Source: Plantago ovata
Lineage: Eukaryota > Streptophyta > Magnoliopsida > Lamiales > Plantaginaceae
NCBI GenBank assembly: GCA_028274465.1
Contig: CM051457.1
Location: 72,576,496 to 72,640,495, forward strand
Direction: 5' to 3'
Length of the DNA: 64,000 bases
This document shows positions 1 to 11,866 of the stretch, in pieces. Within the stretch, counting starts at the first letter, position 1. Every line of letters starts with the position of its first letter. Both the position numbers and the translations under genes were made by a program. The notes below the pieces were generated by a model. It was given only the letters and a program-made list of their open reading frames with translations, had not been told where the DNA came from and made no database searches.

Positions 1-341
1 CAACTAAGTTCTCAAACTCCTTTCTTGTTACTGCATCTTTTTGTTTTATGCTTCTCTTCTTATGCATACTATTAGATCTGCAGTGAATATGTTTCTTTTT
101 CGGTAAACAACTAGGTTAAAGTGTCTTTCTAGATCTCGAAACTTTTTTCCTTTCAAAGTTTCTATGGCTATGCTTAGAAATGTGCAACTTTATGCTTTTG
201 AAACCTTTGACGTCGATATTTCTTTTCCTTGATGAACTTTCCTCAAGCCAAATCTCTCATAAGTCTTTAAATCCCAATACTAATTTTAGAGCACCTCAAG
301 TTTTCTAACCTAAGGGATTTGAACTTAGGGTAAAATCCTCT
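1..341. other. Unassigned AT-rich flank
   Basis: I see no open frame, RNA gene or recognisable repeat boundary here. It precedes the TG of the Tekay-like LTR and is presumably the sequence into which that element inserted. The 3' end of that element is lost, so no target-site duplication can be tested. Confidence 0.4.
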
Positions 342-3151
342 TGTAACGCACCGTAATTTTATTTATTTATTTAATTATTTTAAATTAATTAATTATCTGA
401 GTAATTTATTTGTTTGGTAATTTAGTTAATTTTCCTTCCCGCGTTATCGAATTTGAATTAGAACGCCTTATGGTTTTGGTTCAGTTGTATTTCGTTTTGG
501 GCTAGGAGAGCTTCAGTCTTGCAAGACATATTTGATCCCATTTCTCTTGGCCCAAGTCTTGGCCCAACTCCTTAATTCAGTCAAAGCCCCAATTCTAGTC
601 AAACCCTAAACCTACCAAAATTACTCCTCCCCCACTCCCTCATTTGCACGCCTACCATCAGAAGAAAAGAGAGAAGAAAACTGCTCCTCTTTTGTTCATT
701 TCGATCATCACCATCATCTTCACAGCATCCTCATTTCATCATCTCCATCACCTTCATCCTTTCATCAGCCACGTACCATCGGTACTCGCCGCCCCTGGTC
801 TGCTCGGTTCGACCGTGTTGCTGCTCTGTTCCGTTCGTAGCCGTCCAGTTCGTCTCCGACTCCGTTCTATCTATTCTGCACCGATTCGCCTCCTCCACCT
901 CCGTCCCGATTTACTCCGCCCGGTTCATTGCCCCCGCTCCGTTCTCGTTCTGCCCGTGCTCCGGTCGCAGTCCGTGCCCTTGTCCGTGCGCAGTCACGTC
1001 CGTGCTCGCGTCCAGACCATACCGTGCCCGGTCCCGTACCTGTCCGTGCGCCGTCCGCCTCCAGTCCGCTCGTGCTCTGTTCCATCCCGCTCCGATCCGC
1101 TCCTCTCTGTTCTGCCCTTTCCGATTCAGTTTCAAGCGAATTGCCCCGGCTCTGCTTTTGTTCGTCTGCTCTGATTTGTCTCCGTCGAGATCTGTTCCGG
1201 CTTGGTCTGCTCCGTTCTATCCGCCTCGGCGCCGCTTTTTGCTCGTCTTTTCCTCCGTTCCGGTAATTTGCTTCATTTCTGCTCGAGTTTTAGTTTAAGA
1301 TTCGTAATTCGAACTTGGTTTGACGTTCTTTTCTTTGTAAAATTCGCAGTTTCATTTCCAGATCCCTTCAAGGTAAGGGATAGATACTCTATTCTTTCTT
1401 TTTCTTTCCTTTTATGCCCATTTTACCCCTGTTACGTTTCTGGCCTCGAACTGAACTTTAAACTCGGACTTAAGATGGAACTAGATCCATTAATGTTGTT
1501 ATTCTGGACTTTGACTTAACTGGTTTGACCTTACGAGAACGTTTGGATTCTGACTTTGTTAATGTGTTGACCGAATTGAACTCGTAAGATTGAACTGGAC
1601 TGTGTAAGGGAAGGGTTGAGACTGACATGGGTTTGGTTCGTTTTCGTTGGACTCGTTTGTTATGATTTAGTTTCTGTTGAAGTTGTTGGGTAATTTCAGA
1701 GAACTTTGAGGACCTTTTTGCAAACTGAGTTTGACTGTAATTGACCAAGGACTGGTTTGAGATTTCTGAAAGCTTAAAAGACTTTCTGTAATTACTATTC
1801 TGAGGGGTAAATTAGTAATTTTAACAATCTATGGACTAAATTGTTAATATGAGTTTCTTTTTAGGACCGTTCTGAAGTTCATAGAAACTGTAGTACTGTT
1901 TTGCAAATAATTGTGAGGGTATTTTGGTAATTTGGAAATCTGAGTTTTAAAAATGTTTCTTAAAGCTAGTGAAGTTATTAGTTTTTGCCCTGATGAAGCT
2001 GATTAATTAACTACTTTCTAGCTTAGTTGGTTAAGGGTTGTGTGACTAACTTAAAGATCCCGAGTTCAAGCCCCTCCTTTGCCACTCCTTCACCGAACTT
2101 TATATTCTTATCCGTTTAGCTTTTGTTCGACTTATAGTTAGTAACTAGACAATTTATGTTTAGGTGCTCTGTACGTTAGCTCTTAATTCGCTGTGGTTTG
2201 AGGACCGTTGCTCGCAAAGTTTAAGGTGAGTGTTCACCCCAAAGTTTGTTTCTTTTTAAAACCTGGAAGGCAATGTGCTATGCATGTATATTATATTGTA
2301 TTCTGTATGCAACTGCTTTAAAAGTAAATATGCCCTATGCATGAAGATTTCACTTTATTATGTACGGTGTTGTTCTGTTTGTACTGACTCTTCTGCAGGA
2401 ATGTAACTCGGTTATCCGAGAACTTTATCTGTTATTGTTTCTCTCTGTTTCTGTCTATTTCTGTGTGGCCGGTCGATTAGGTTGTAACTAGGTAGACTTG
2501 GGTAGTGTGGACTATTGGGTTTATTTGGTTATTTCCTAGTCTATTCCCTTTCAGACGCGAGGTAGAAGTCGCTGAGGTCTATTAGGGTCGTAGGTTCTAT
2601 TTCTGTTTCTGTCTTAGAGTTGTACCCTCTGGAGGGAGCTATAAGGACATTCTGGGAGTAGGAGTAACAAGGCGGGCTGCACTAACGGACTTCACCTTAT
2701 CTATTTCTGTTTGTCTCTGTTTTGTTATATGTTTCTGTTACTGCTTTGCTTGCTACAAATGTTGGTTTTCGAAACCGTTTACTTTTCTGTCTATTAAACT
2801 TAGAACCTCACTGAGATCCTTTATCTCACACTCTTTCTGTTTTCAAAATTCCTTCCTTGTAGATTCTAATGGAGAAGATCAAGTCTAGGCGTCCAGCGAC
2901 TGTGTGTTGGGTTTCGGGAGCTCGTGGGATTTTATTTACTAGAAATAAGAAGAAAACTCTTTCGTCTTCACTGTCTGTTCATTTAAATTTGACTTTGATT
3001 TTAGTTACCGTATCTCTCTTCTACTTTTTTAAATTTGTAAGCTCGCGCCAAAACCCGTTTCTCATCATTCATTGAAGACCGTTACCTTTGAATTTCAAAA
3101 TTACTTTATTTTTGATAGAATTATTTTATTTTAAAAATCGGTACCGTTACA
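342..3151 (+). repeat. 5' LTR of Tekay-like gypsy element
   Basis: The LTR begins TGTAACG and ends CGTTACA, a perfect 7-bp terminal inverted repeat, and is followed at once by a primer binding site. At 2810 bp it is long, as is usual in Tekay/Del chromoviruses. It holds GC-rich blocks that make overlapping spurious frames near 640-1300, and a tRNA-like stretch near 2020-2073. No partner 3' LTR lies in the window. I could not place a convincing TATA box. Confidence 0.8.
2017..2074 (+). other. tRNA-like/SINE-head sequence inside LTR
   Basis: An A-box-like TAGCTTAGTTGG (about 2019-2030) is followed about 44 bases later by a B-box-like GAGTTCAAGCC (about 2062-2072). That is the spacing of the internal RNA polymerase III promoter of tRNAs and tRNA-derived SINEs. 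No full cloverleaf with an acceptor stem was evident, so this is more likely a SINE head or tRNA relic than a tRNA gene. Confidence 0.35.
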
Positions 3152-3153
3152 GT

Positions 3154-3164
3154 TGGTATCAGAG
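3154..3164 (+). other. Primer binding site, tRNA-iMet type
   Basis: TGGTATCAGAG lies two bases after the LTR end and matches the complement of the plant initiator tRNA-Met 3' end (TGGTATCAGAGC in its usual form). The next base departs from that form. It would prime minus-strand cDNA synthesis. Confidence 0.8.
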
Positions 3165-4026
3165 TTTGAGTCCAAACTCGAGCTTGCTAGGATAGGATCT
3201 TCTGGCCTTTGGGGGTGTGTGTGAGGGTCTGAGCCGCTGGATATAGATTGAGTGGTTTTTGTTCTGTCTCTTTTAAAGTCTTGTCTTCCGCATTAACTCT
3301 GAACCATCATGTTCGTCCGTTAACTGTCCTACTAATCCGTCTTCCGTCCGTCTTCCGAAACTGTCTTGCTATACATTCTGTTTAGCTTCTACCCAGTTCA
3401 CAAGCTTACTACTGTTACTCTGTTCATTTTCTTTAAGGCGATTATATTGTTTTTTATTAATTGCATGAGTAGTTGCTTAAAAGTATGTCAAATTACTATA
3501 ATGTCATTAGTTGCATGCTTTAAGGTTTAAACACTTATTTATGCATTTGTTTTACTTATCGAAGTTCATATATGTTCTTGTTTGGTTCTGTCATATTGTA
3601 ATCTATTGTTTAACCAAAGTCGACATAAATCACTGGCAGGCGGCCGACTGTTTAAGTGATTCGTGTTAATCGAGGTCAAATGACTGATCACTTTATGAGA
3701 GAACGCTTTTATTGCATGCTTACTGTTTATGAATCTTTTCTGCAACATATGAATTTGCTACTTATGCTTTAACATTGCTTTTCAATTTATGTATGCCTTG
3801 CATGCTAGGTTAGACACACTCGAGTATTTACTTATTGATAAGATACTATCTTATTTATGACTCCCTAATATGTTTTTGACCTTCGTAATTTCGTTTACTC
3901 TCCCGCTTCTCTTGCTTGTTCGCGCTAGATTGACTTAAGTTAGTGCCTTAGTTCACGTTTATGCCTTAAGATAGTCACAGTCGAGAATGTTAATTACGTT
4001 ACTGACCTTAGACTAATTGCGATAGG
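3165..4026 (+). other. Untranslated leader of Tekay-like element
   Basis: This is non-coding sequence between the PBS and the gag ATG. It is AT-rich with many stops in all frames, as expected for the packaging and leader region of a gypsy element. I saw no separate gene in it. Confidence 0.6.
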
Positions 4027-5060
4027 ATGGCTCCAAGGAACAACACTCGCGCTACCAGCAGCAGCAACCACGCCGCCAATGATGCTAATGCACAAGACTC
4101 GATGCAACAGATGATTGCAGCTCCAAATTCTTCCCGCCAAGTAGCAAGTACGACCACGCCGCCAGTTATACCACATCAAGAAACTCTTACGTTGTCGGCA
4201 GCTGAGAGGTTCACTCGTTTTCACCCGGAAAGGTTTGAAGGATCACCCCATTCAAGGAAAGCTGAAGTTTGGATTGAGGGCATCAAGGATTTGTTCAGTA
4301 TCTTGCACTTCAATGATGCTCAAATGGTGGAACTTGCAGTGTTTCAGCTCGATGGACCAACACGACGTTGGTGGGTCACCGTTGATGCACAGTGGAGGAG
4401 AGAAGGAAAACCTCGCACATGGGAGAATTTTGTGAAGGAATTTGTGGACAAGTATGTTCCCCGGTCTGTCCGTAAGAAAAGAATTAGTGAGTTTGAAAAT
4501 TTGGGGCAAGGGAAGATGACTGTGCCCGAGTATGATCTTAAATTCACAAGATTGTTGAAGTATGTGCCACACTTCCAAATTGATGAAATGGAAAATATGA
4601 GGTACTTTGTACGGGGGTTGAAGCCTAAGATCAAGTACAACCTGTTTGGCATCGAGATGTCAACTTACGCAAAGGCCATGGAAAGAGCTGCTGCAGTGGA
4701 AGATGGTTTAGGAGAACTTGAGAGCTGTGAACCTCATCGATCTTGAAAAAGAAGTTCTGATCACATGAGTGGCAAGGATCGTCCGTCTCCATGCAAGTAT
4801 CCTCGTAATCAGTGGGAAAGTCGACCTCGTCAACTTGTTGATAATACTGAAGAGTCAATTAGGAGAAAGTGTACTTTCTGTGGAGGAATAACTCACGAGG
4901 AAGGTAACTAATGGAAGAAGAAGGGTTGGTGTTTGGCTTGTGGTAGCAAAGATCATAAAGTGAACAGATGTCCAAGACGTCGCTCTCTGGTAAAGGAAGG
5001 ACGGCCTGGTAGCACGGTTTCGAACAAACAAGGAAATAGTGCAACAACCAAGGGGGAACA
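4027..5060 (+). pseudogene. gag: gag of Tekay-like gypsy element, broken
   Basis: The frame from the ATG at 4027 encodes a retrotransposon Gag capsid domain (Retrotrans_gag type, roughly residues 60-190; FHPERFEG, RRWWVTV, FVDKYVP). In-frame stops are TGA at 4744-4746 and TAA at 4909-4911. Beyond them the same frame continues into two zinc knuckles: a damaged CTFCGGITH near 4876, and an intact CLACGSKDHKVNRC near 4930. Gag would package element RNA into virus-like particles. Coding similarity ends at about 5060, where unrelated minus-strand sequence begins. The stops show it is not functional. Confidence 0.8.
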
Positions 5061-8000
5061 TGACTTACCTGTTGAGATTCAGCAAGCTCATGTTGCACAC
5101 TTTGTTGTGCTGGTACTATTTCCATTGCTTCAGGAGCTTGAGAAGCATCCTTGAATTGTTCATCCTGAAATAATTTTAAGTTAGATACAAGCACTAAGTT
5201 TTCAAACTTAGTTGAATTACCAAAAACTTCATCTACCTGCTGAACAAGAGTTGTGGATTCTGGTGCAGAAGTTTCAGCAACCTTCTGACTTGTATCTTGA
5301 GAAGTCTGTAAAGAAATCATTATATTAGCAAAAGAATGAGTTTCAGATAGTGAAGTTTTGCTTATGGTTGAGTTAACTACTTGCTGAAGAAGGGCAGGTG
5401 GTGACTCAGTCCTTTCAGCAATGACAACTTCTTCATTATCTTGGACTTGTTCTTCAGCAGACTTCTTTGCTCGCTCTATTTGAGAAGGCTATGCAGATTC
5501 AACAATCTCCCTTGCCTCTTAAATGACAAGTTGAGCAGAGACATCTTGACCTTTGAGTTCACTGCTGGTCATAAAACATCTACTGATTTGCTGGAGTTGT
5601 CATCAATCTCCAAATCCATTTGCTGGCTCAGTTCTGTCAGCACCAGCTGAACTTTGTTAATGGATGTTTTTGGTGAACTAGGTCGAGTATTCTCAGCATC
5701 ACGAGATGCGTCGTCGAATAATGTCTCTTGTGGTGTTTCAGCAATTTCTGGGACTTGAACCATTGCAGTCTCAAGAACTGGTTCTTCAGCAATCACAGTC
5801 TTAGTAACTGCGGTTTCAACAACTTGATGAATTGCTTGTTCAACAACCATCTTTTTAGCAGCATCAGCAAGTGCCGCATTTCTCAGATCAGCAGCAATAT
5901 CACTTGCTGGTTGCAGAGTCTGATCATCTAGATTATCTACAATGTAGATATCTGGCATTGGGGCAGGAATTTCGTTTCCATTGCCTTGTGGTCTTATCTC
6001 AGCAGATGTACCAACATTAAGTTGATTGTTGAAGGCTTCTGCAAACACTTCAACATTGCTGAAGGCTTCCATAAGCACTTCATCAACATCTACTGGAGTA
6101 GCTTGTGTTTCAGCAACTCCTGGAGCATCATCCGAAAGATCATGGACAATTGGAACTGACTTGCGAGCCAGTGTTTTCTTTCTTGGGTTCTTTGTCCGTT
6201 TCTTTTTAGGGATGGGGTCAGCTGATGACGCTGCATTTTGAGTGTCATCATCAGCTTTCCTCTTTTTCTTCTTAGATTTTTCAAGTTTCTCTCCAGCAGC
6301 AGCATCTGCAGTAGTTGCATTTTCAGCAACAGCTGTTGTACACTTATCTTGTTGATCACCATCTACAGCAGTTTCATCAACAACTTTTTCAGCTGTTGGA
6401 TTCTTGTCTTGCTTGATAGTGTATATGTCCTATAGACAGTCCTTATTAAGGGCACGCGGCCCTTATAGAGGGCATATATGTACTATTACACAGGTCAACG
6501 TAATATAATATATGTTTGTTGATTGACTATTGAGTATCGCTTTCATATTTATATTACACCAGGCATGCAGCATCTCATATCTCTATTTCTGTCTGTATTG
6601 ATATTAAACATGTCCCCTCGGATAGATGACCGATCACACAGATAGTGAGAGCTATATGAGTTATCATCTATCCCAAACTCTCCCTAGTCGAGGTTCATCT
6701 CGGATGTAGGGGTCTGAATGAACCAGATGAGACTAGTATGCATGGAGGTTATACTTGTTGGAGCAAGTGTGAGCCGATCCCACGGCCACGGAACGGATTG
6801 TTGGACAATCAAGAAACGTTCCCATAACTGCGCATAGTTGTTCGATGGGCGATTACCGAACAATGGAAGTACCCACCGGACACTCCCATCGATGTATACT
6901 CTACACCGAAGTGTCTATGGGAACCGGTAAGTTGTCAAAGTGATGCCAGTCGTCCTTTTGACTTACAGGACTTTATCATCACATTTGTTGCCCCATATCC
7001 TTGGTGGACCCGTCGATGTCAGCTCTGAATAAGCAGTTGACCTAAGACACGATCCAGGATTATGGCTACATACAAATGGGGATGATAAGTGATTCTGTGA
7101 AGGATTCATCTCTCATGTGTAGCACAGGAGAGCATTGCTCATAGTCCTTCATAGTTGTGATTGGTAAAACCGCTGGCCAGCGTATCAATATTATTATGAT
7201 GGTCATAATAGATATTGGATTCACCATGCAACTCACTGAAGACGCCCGTGGATGTATTATTGGGATAGACACTTCATCGATTCTAGATACATTCGAGTCA
7301 GTCAGATGAAGGGACGTTACCATCGCCGCGTTGAGCGCAACAGACTTCGCAACGAAAGGGTTTGCTTTGAGAAACCTCTCAAACGTCCTCATGTATTAAT
7401 ATTGCAAATGGAACCGTCTAGGAATTCCATTTTGCCTAGTCTAGGACTTGCTTAATACAATGAGACCCTATGGGTCACACTATGTGGTGATTCAGCTTAT
7501 CCGAATATCCTTGAAGATGGAATCGCAATTAATTTGGAATTAATTGTGATTGATGGATTATAACTAATTTGGAATTAATTATAATATTTAGTGGCTCAAT
7601 TAATGATTTGGAATTATTAATTGAATTGGCTAATTAATTGTATTTTATGTAAATACAATTAAAGATTATATTTTAGAAATATAACGGAGGTTTGATTTGA
7701 AAGGATATGTTAATTTAGAATTAACATATGCACATGGGCAAAATCTACTTGGAGTTTGAATTGCCTTAGAACTATAAGTGGGTCCCGAAATAGGGACCCA
7801 CCTAACACCCTTAGAAGTCTAAGGGATAAGTTAGATTTTCCTGATTGAGTTTTAATTTAATTGGGATCGAATCTAGACTTGAAATTGGTTTCCTAGTGCG
7901 ATAAGAATTAGATTCTTATTCTTTTATGAAGTCTAATTGCTTATGCTTTAGGCTTCTATTGACTACTATATAAGTAAGTCATTAGAGAGTTTTTTCAGTA

Positions 8001-8853
8001 TCAAATTCTTAGAGAATTATTCTACCTTTCTTAGAGAAAACAAAAGCTCTCCCCTACCTCACCCAAGCCACGCGCGCGCCACCTGCCGGAGGAATCGCCG
8101 CCCCATCTTCTTGGTCACACAAAGAATATCCTAGCATTCTTTCTGATAGGCTGTTCATCCGTGGATACCAAGGTTGAGGTTCTAGGAGCTCGAAACTAAC
8201 TCTTATTGTCTTGCCGATAATCAGAGTATTGCAGATATCTTCGACTTCGACGAAGGAGAAGATTCACCGGATTATTACGAAGACTTGGAAGCTGTGCTTG
8301 CTTTGGAAGTAAGGTTAGTCTTCTAATTGACGTGTTTAAATATATACGGCATATACATAATCAATTAACCTGCATGTTAAGAAAATTTTTGAAATTCCGC
8401 TGCGTACCCTAGGGGTAACTCTGACCGTATTTTCTTACATTGCTGACTAGTGGTGACAACATCTGCAGCTGTTGTATACCTTTCTTGCTGACTTGTGCTG
8501 ACAACATTTGAAGCTGTTGCCTTCTTTGATTTCTTGTCAGTAAGCTTAGGTCCATTTTGCTTGTAGAAGGCTCTTCCCACATTGCATACTGATTTCTTAA
8601 TCGGCAATGGGTTTCTCAGCTGAATCCTGAAGTGTTCAAAGATATAGCATATTTTTAGTCCATACATGACTGGGAAGGTAGGTGAGACCTTGTTGTCTTC
8701 AACCTTGACCTTAAATTTAGTAACACAATCAACAAGTCTGTTGAAAATGTACTTTGCCCACTTGAGCTCAGTTTTGTTCTCATGTATATGCATCAGCAGC
8801 GGCCACCTTCTCAAGCCTACTTGGTCAATTCCTCCAACTTGGGAGTCTAAGTC
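5061..8853 (-). pseudogene. Sirevirus env-like gene fragment, copy A
   Basis: Read on the minus strand from 8853 leftwards, this matches the extra gene found after RNase H in the forward copia element (27632-29712). It starts at the conserved LDSQVGG region (8853), is split by a solo LTR at 6414-8439, and ends in the third intron-like segment near 5061. Its longest open pieces are 5569-6078 and 4859-5320 (partly beyond the junction). A one-base deletion near 5570 and at least one stop break it. Two intron-like GT-AG segments remain at 5306-5380 (75 bp) and 5165-5236 (72 bp). The protein is rich in Glu, Thr, Ala and Lys, with no visible signal peptide or membrane helix. 'Env-like' refers to its position only. 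Confidence 0.75.
6414..8439 (+). repeat. Solo LTR of a copia-type element
   Basis: This is a 2026-bp block beginning TGATAG and ending CTTACA, flanked on both sides by TTGCT (6409-6413 and 8440-8444). Removing it and one TSD restores the env-like frame of copy A. There is no internal region or second LTR, so it is a solo LTR left by LTR-LTR recombination. A TATA-like ACTATATAAG sits near 7974-7983, followed by a leader with GC-rich sequence near 8070-8105. The exact copia lineage cannot be fixed from an LTR alone. Confidence 0.8.
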
Positions 8854-10657
8854 TGTTAGGAAACTTGTAATTTTGATGTGCAATTAACCATGCTAAATTA
8901 AGGTCCAGTAACTAGTACTCTTAAGGTCCATAGGAATTTAGAATTTTAAAGACATTGTAAAAGAGGAACGTTTGCTGAAGACTTAGAGTAGGTGCTAGAT
9001 AGGTTAATTTTACCGTTTATGATGTATCTTGTTTTCAGAAAAGAAATACAACCTATTGAAGCATTTGTTGATGATGTACTTTGTTTACACAAACAAACTA
9101 TTGAAGCATTTAAGAACCGTTCAGAAACTTGAAGAATTCGAAGAACTGAAGACTAGAAGATTTCTGAAGACTGGTATCTACAAAGGCACATGTTGCTCAG
9201 AAAGTGGAAACTTCAGCAACAACTTGCATAAGTGAAAATCTAAACGACAGAGTAGGTTGTGCTTGCTGAAACTGAGACTGACCACTTGCTGATGAACATT
9301 TGTGACCTCCTTGCTGAAAGTACTTGCATTTGTGCTCCAACGTTAATGTTTGAATTTCATTCATATAAACATTAAATGCAAAGCATGCACGTGAAGGACA
9401 TGAAGACTAGAAGACAAATAAAGGACGCTGCTGAAAGTACAAAAGCAAGATAGTGACATTTTAAGGAACAAAAGCCTTAGAATTTGAAATTCAAACGGCT
9501 CCTTGATTCACTTTAAATAGATGTCATCCGGCAAAGAGTTGAAGTGTGTCAACAACGTGATCAAACTCTCACTTGTGCTTAAACTCACATACCCTTCAAA
9601 CACTCTTTACTGCCATTGATCCGTTCCAAGACTTAAAGCTTGAAAAAGCTACTTGTGAAGAAGTAGAACTTACACGGCTAAGAAATTAGTTAAGTGTTCT
9701 TTCTTTCGAACAAGAACAAGTCTTGACACCAGAAACAATCAAACTTGTTTAATGCAAAGTATTCAAAGTTTTGTTTCTTAGATTACTTGTTGTAACTGAA
9801 TAAGTTATAATTAAGTTATCTCATCCCAAACCTCTCTAACTGAAAATACACCCTTTCAGGCGTGATATTCAGGGGGAACTTAATTGAGCATAGTGTTGCT
9901 GATTAAAAGTCCTAAGTTTGGTGGAGAACAAGGTTTCGTTCTCTAGTTAGGTTGGAAACGAAGCAAGTGTGCTTTGGTTTCTGTTTGAATCGCTCTAGAT
10001 AGGTGTTGTAAGGAACATCAAACTTGTCTTAGTGGATTCAGTCCTAGAAAGGACAAAGTGGATTTGTTGAGAGATTACGCCACTCTCAGATACCACTACA
10101 AAAGTGTTTGTGTGAACTTAATCAAGCATAATGTTGCTGATTAAAAGTCCCAAGTTTGGTGGAGAACAAGTTTTTGTTCTCTAGTGAGGTTGGAAACGAA
10201 GCAAGTGTGCTTTGGTTTCTGCTTGAATCGCTCTAGATAGGTGTTGAAAGGAACCCCAAACTTGTCTTAGTGGATTCAGTCCTAGAAAGGACAAAGTGGA
10301 TTAGTTGAGAGATTACGCCACTCTCAGATACCACTATAAAAGTGTTTGTGTGATTTACTTACTGCATTTAGATTTCAGCAAAGCATATCTATTTGTACAC
10401 AGTCACTCACTTCACTTGCTGAAACTATCACTTACTGACAAAGCACTTATTGTATCAAAGACTTCCGCTCTCTGATTTTAAGTATCAGCAAAACTCGTTA
10501 CTGAGAAGTAACTTGCGCTTGCTGAGAAAGTTAAGTATCAGCAAACTCATTACTGAAAAGTAATACGTCCTTGCTGAGAAAGTTTTTAAATGACGAAAGT
10601 TTGAAAAGACTATTCACCCCCCCTCTAGTCTTTTCTTGTTGTTTAAAGGGACCAACA
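8854..10657 (+). repeat. 5' LTR of forward Sirevirus
   Basis: The LTR starts TGTTAGGAAAC and ends GGACCAACA. Both ends match, in reverse complement, the LTR at 56885-58539. It is 1804 bp long and contains a direct duplication of about 238 bp (9877-10352) that the other LTR lacks. A TATA-like TTTAAATAG is at about 9522-9530. The CCCCCCCTCTAGTC run near 10616-10630 precedes the end. The PBS follows two bases later. Confidence 0.9.
9877..10352 (+). repeat. Tandem duplication (~238 bp x 2) within the LTR
   Basis: The block starting GAACTTAATTGAGCAT near 9876 recurs from about 10114 with a few substitutions. Both copies run through a 'gagattacgccactctcag' stretch. The minus-strand LTR at 56885-58539 has a single copy, so the duplication is specific to this copy or subfamily. 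Confidence 0.85.
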
Positions 10658-10659
10658 AG

Positions 10660-10671
10660 TGGTATCAGAGC
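10660..10671 (+). other. Primer binding site, tRNA-iMet
   Basis: TGGTATCAGAGC is an exact match to the complement of the initiator tRNA-Met 3' end, two bases after the LTR. It fixes the orientation and the LTR boundary. Confidence 0.9.
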
Positions 10672-10769
10672 GGGAGGTTCTTTAACCTTCAGCACTGAAC
10701 CTAGATCCCCTTACGTGCTTTCCGTAAATCACTCTCACTTGATCAGTTTGGTAGTCTTTTGCTGACAGG

Positions 10770-11866
10770 ATGTCTTTAGGAGACGCTCCCTTGCTAAAGC
10801 TGGAAAACTACGAAAAATGGCGAAACAACATGATGCTACATCTTGAGGCCATTAGTGATGAGATGGTTACTGTCATTAATGATGGACCTATCAAAATCAC
10901 TAAGGTTGAGAGAAGTTTGCCTCACAAAACCACGGAAGCTGGAAAGGAAACTATCTTAGGCGAACCAGTTGATACTGTCGTTCCAAAACCAAGAGAGGAA
11001 TGGACTTCCGATGAAGCCAAGAGATTCCGTCTTGATGGCCAAGCAAGAAACATCATTATTCGATCAACTCCGGATACTATACAGTGCAAACTGTGGGGTG
11101 CTAAAACTGCTAAGGAAGCTTGGAAAATGGTTCAAGATCTTTGTGTTGGATCTGACAAAACCAAGGAAAACAAACTCGAAGTGCTGAAGTTGAAGTTCCA
11201 GAACTTTAAACAAGGTACAAATGAGTCACTGGAAGACTTGGACTTCAGATTCACAACTCTAGTTAGTGAGATGGCAGCCTTGGGTGTTGGAAATCTTTAC
11301 TCAGATTCTGAGAAGGTGAAAACCATCATGAGAAGTCTGAACCAAGAATGGATCCACACTCAGAACTTCTACTACAATCAAGGAATGCCAGACATTACAC
11401 CAACAGAGTTGTTCTCTCATCTTGCTACTGTCAACTACGAGACAAAGCAAAGAGAAAATGTGTTTGCTGAAAAATCGCAAAACATTGCTCTTGCTGCAAA
11501 GCCGTCATCTTCTGAAAAGAAGAATGATAAAGAGCCTGCTGATGAAAATGCTTTGGTTGTTAAAAACATGAAAAAATTTATTAGTAAGGAACTTGAAAGG
11601 CGAAAAGCAAAAGAGAAGCTGATAAAGCATCTTGGTAACAACTACCATAAGTACAAGAATGAAACTAGCTCGCTGAACAAGCAAGCTCAGCAAGCAACCT
11701 CATCAGAAGAACCAGCAGTTGGAAATGATCTCTGCTTTTACTGCAAAAATCCTGGACACTTCAAAGCAAATTGTCCTTTGCTAAAAGGCAAATCTGCTGA
11801 AAAGAAGAAGAAGTTCAAAAGAGCTTTTATTGCTGAAGAAAAAAGAAGAAGCTTCAAGCAAAAATC
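10770..11866 (+). pseudogene. gag: gag of forward Sirevirus (N-terminal and CCHC part)
   Basis: From the ATG at 10770 the frame encodes a copia-type Gag: LENYEKWRNNM near the start, then the UBN2-like capsid core (FRLDGQARNII, EAWKMVQDL, FRFTTLVSEM) over about residues 15-230. A zinc knuckle CFYCKNPGHFKANC starts at residue 322. Gag forms the particle and binds RNA. The frame is lost by an indel between about 11838 and 11866, after which the expected product continues in the frame read at 11873. The listed stop at 11951 is therefore an artefact of the shift. Otherwise it is well preserved. Confidence 0.85.

Larger units (their letters stand above)
342..5060 (+). mobile_element. Truncated Ty3/gypsy element (Tekay/Del-like)
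   Basis: The remnant contains a 5' LTR, an iMet-type PBS, a leader and a gag gene ending just after two zinc knuckles. Protease, RT, RNase H, integrase and 3' LTR are absent. At about 5060 the sequence switches abruptly to minus-strand Sirevirus env-like sequence, a deletion or recombination junction rather than an LTR end. The lineage call rests on the gag type, the very long LTR and the iMet PBS; without RT it is provisional. Confidence 0.75.

Noticed and set aside
644..1298. Overlapping open frames on both strands in the GC-rich part of the Tekay-like LTR
   Set aside because: Low complexity (Arg, Ser, Pro), several overlapping frames on both strands and no domain. They arise from base composition within an LTR.
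2017..2074. A functional tRNA gene
   Set aside because: A and B boxes are present, but I could not pair a full acceptor stem or anticodon arm. Kept only as tRNA-like.
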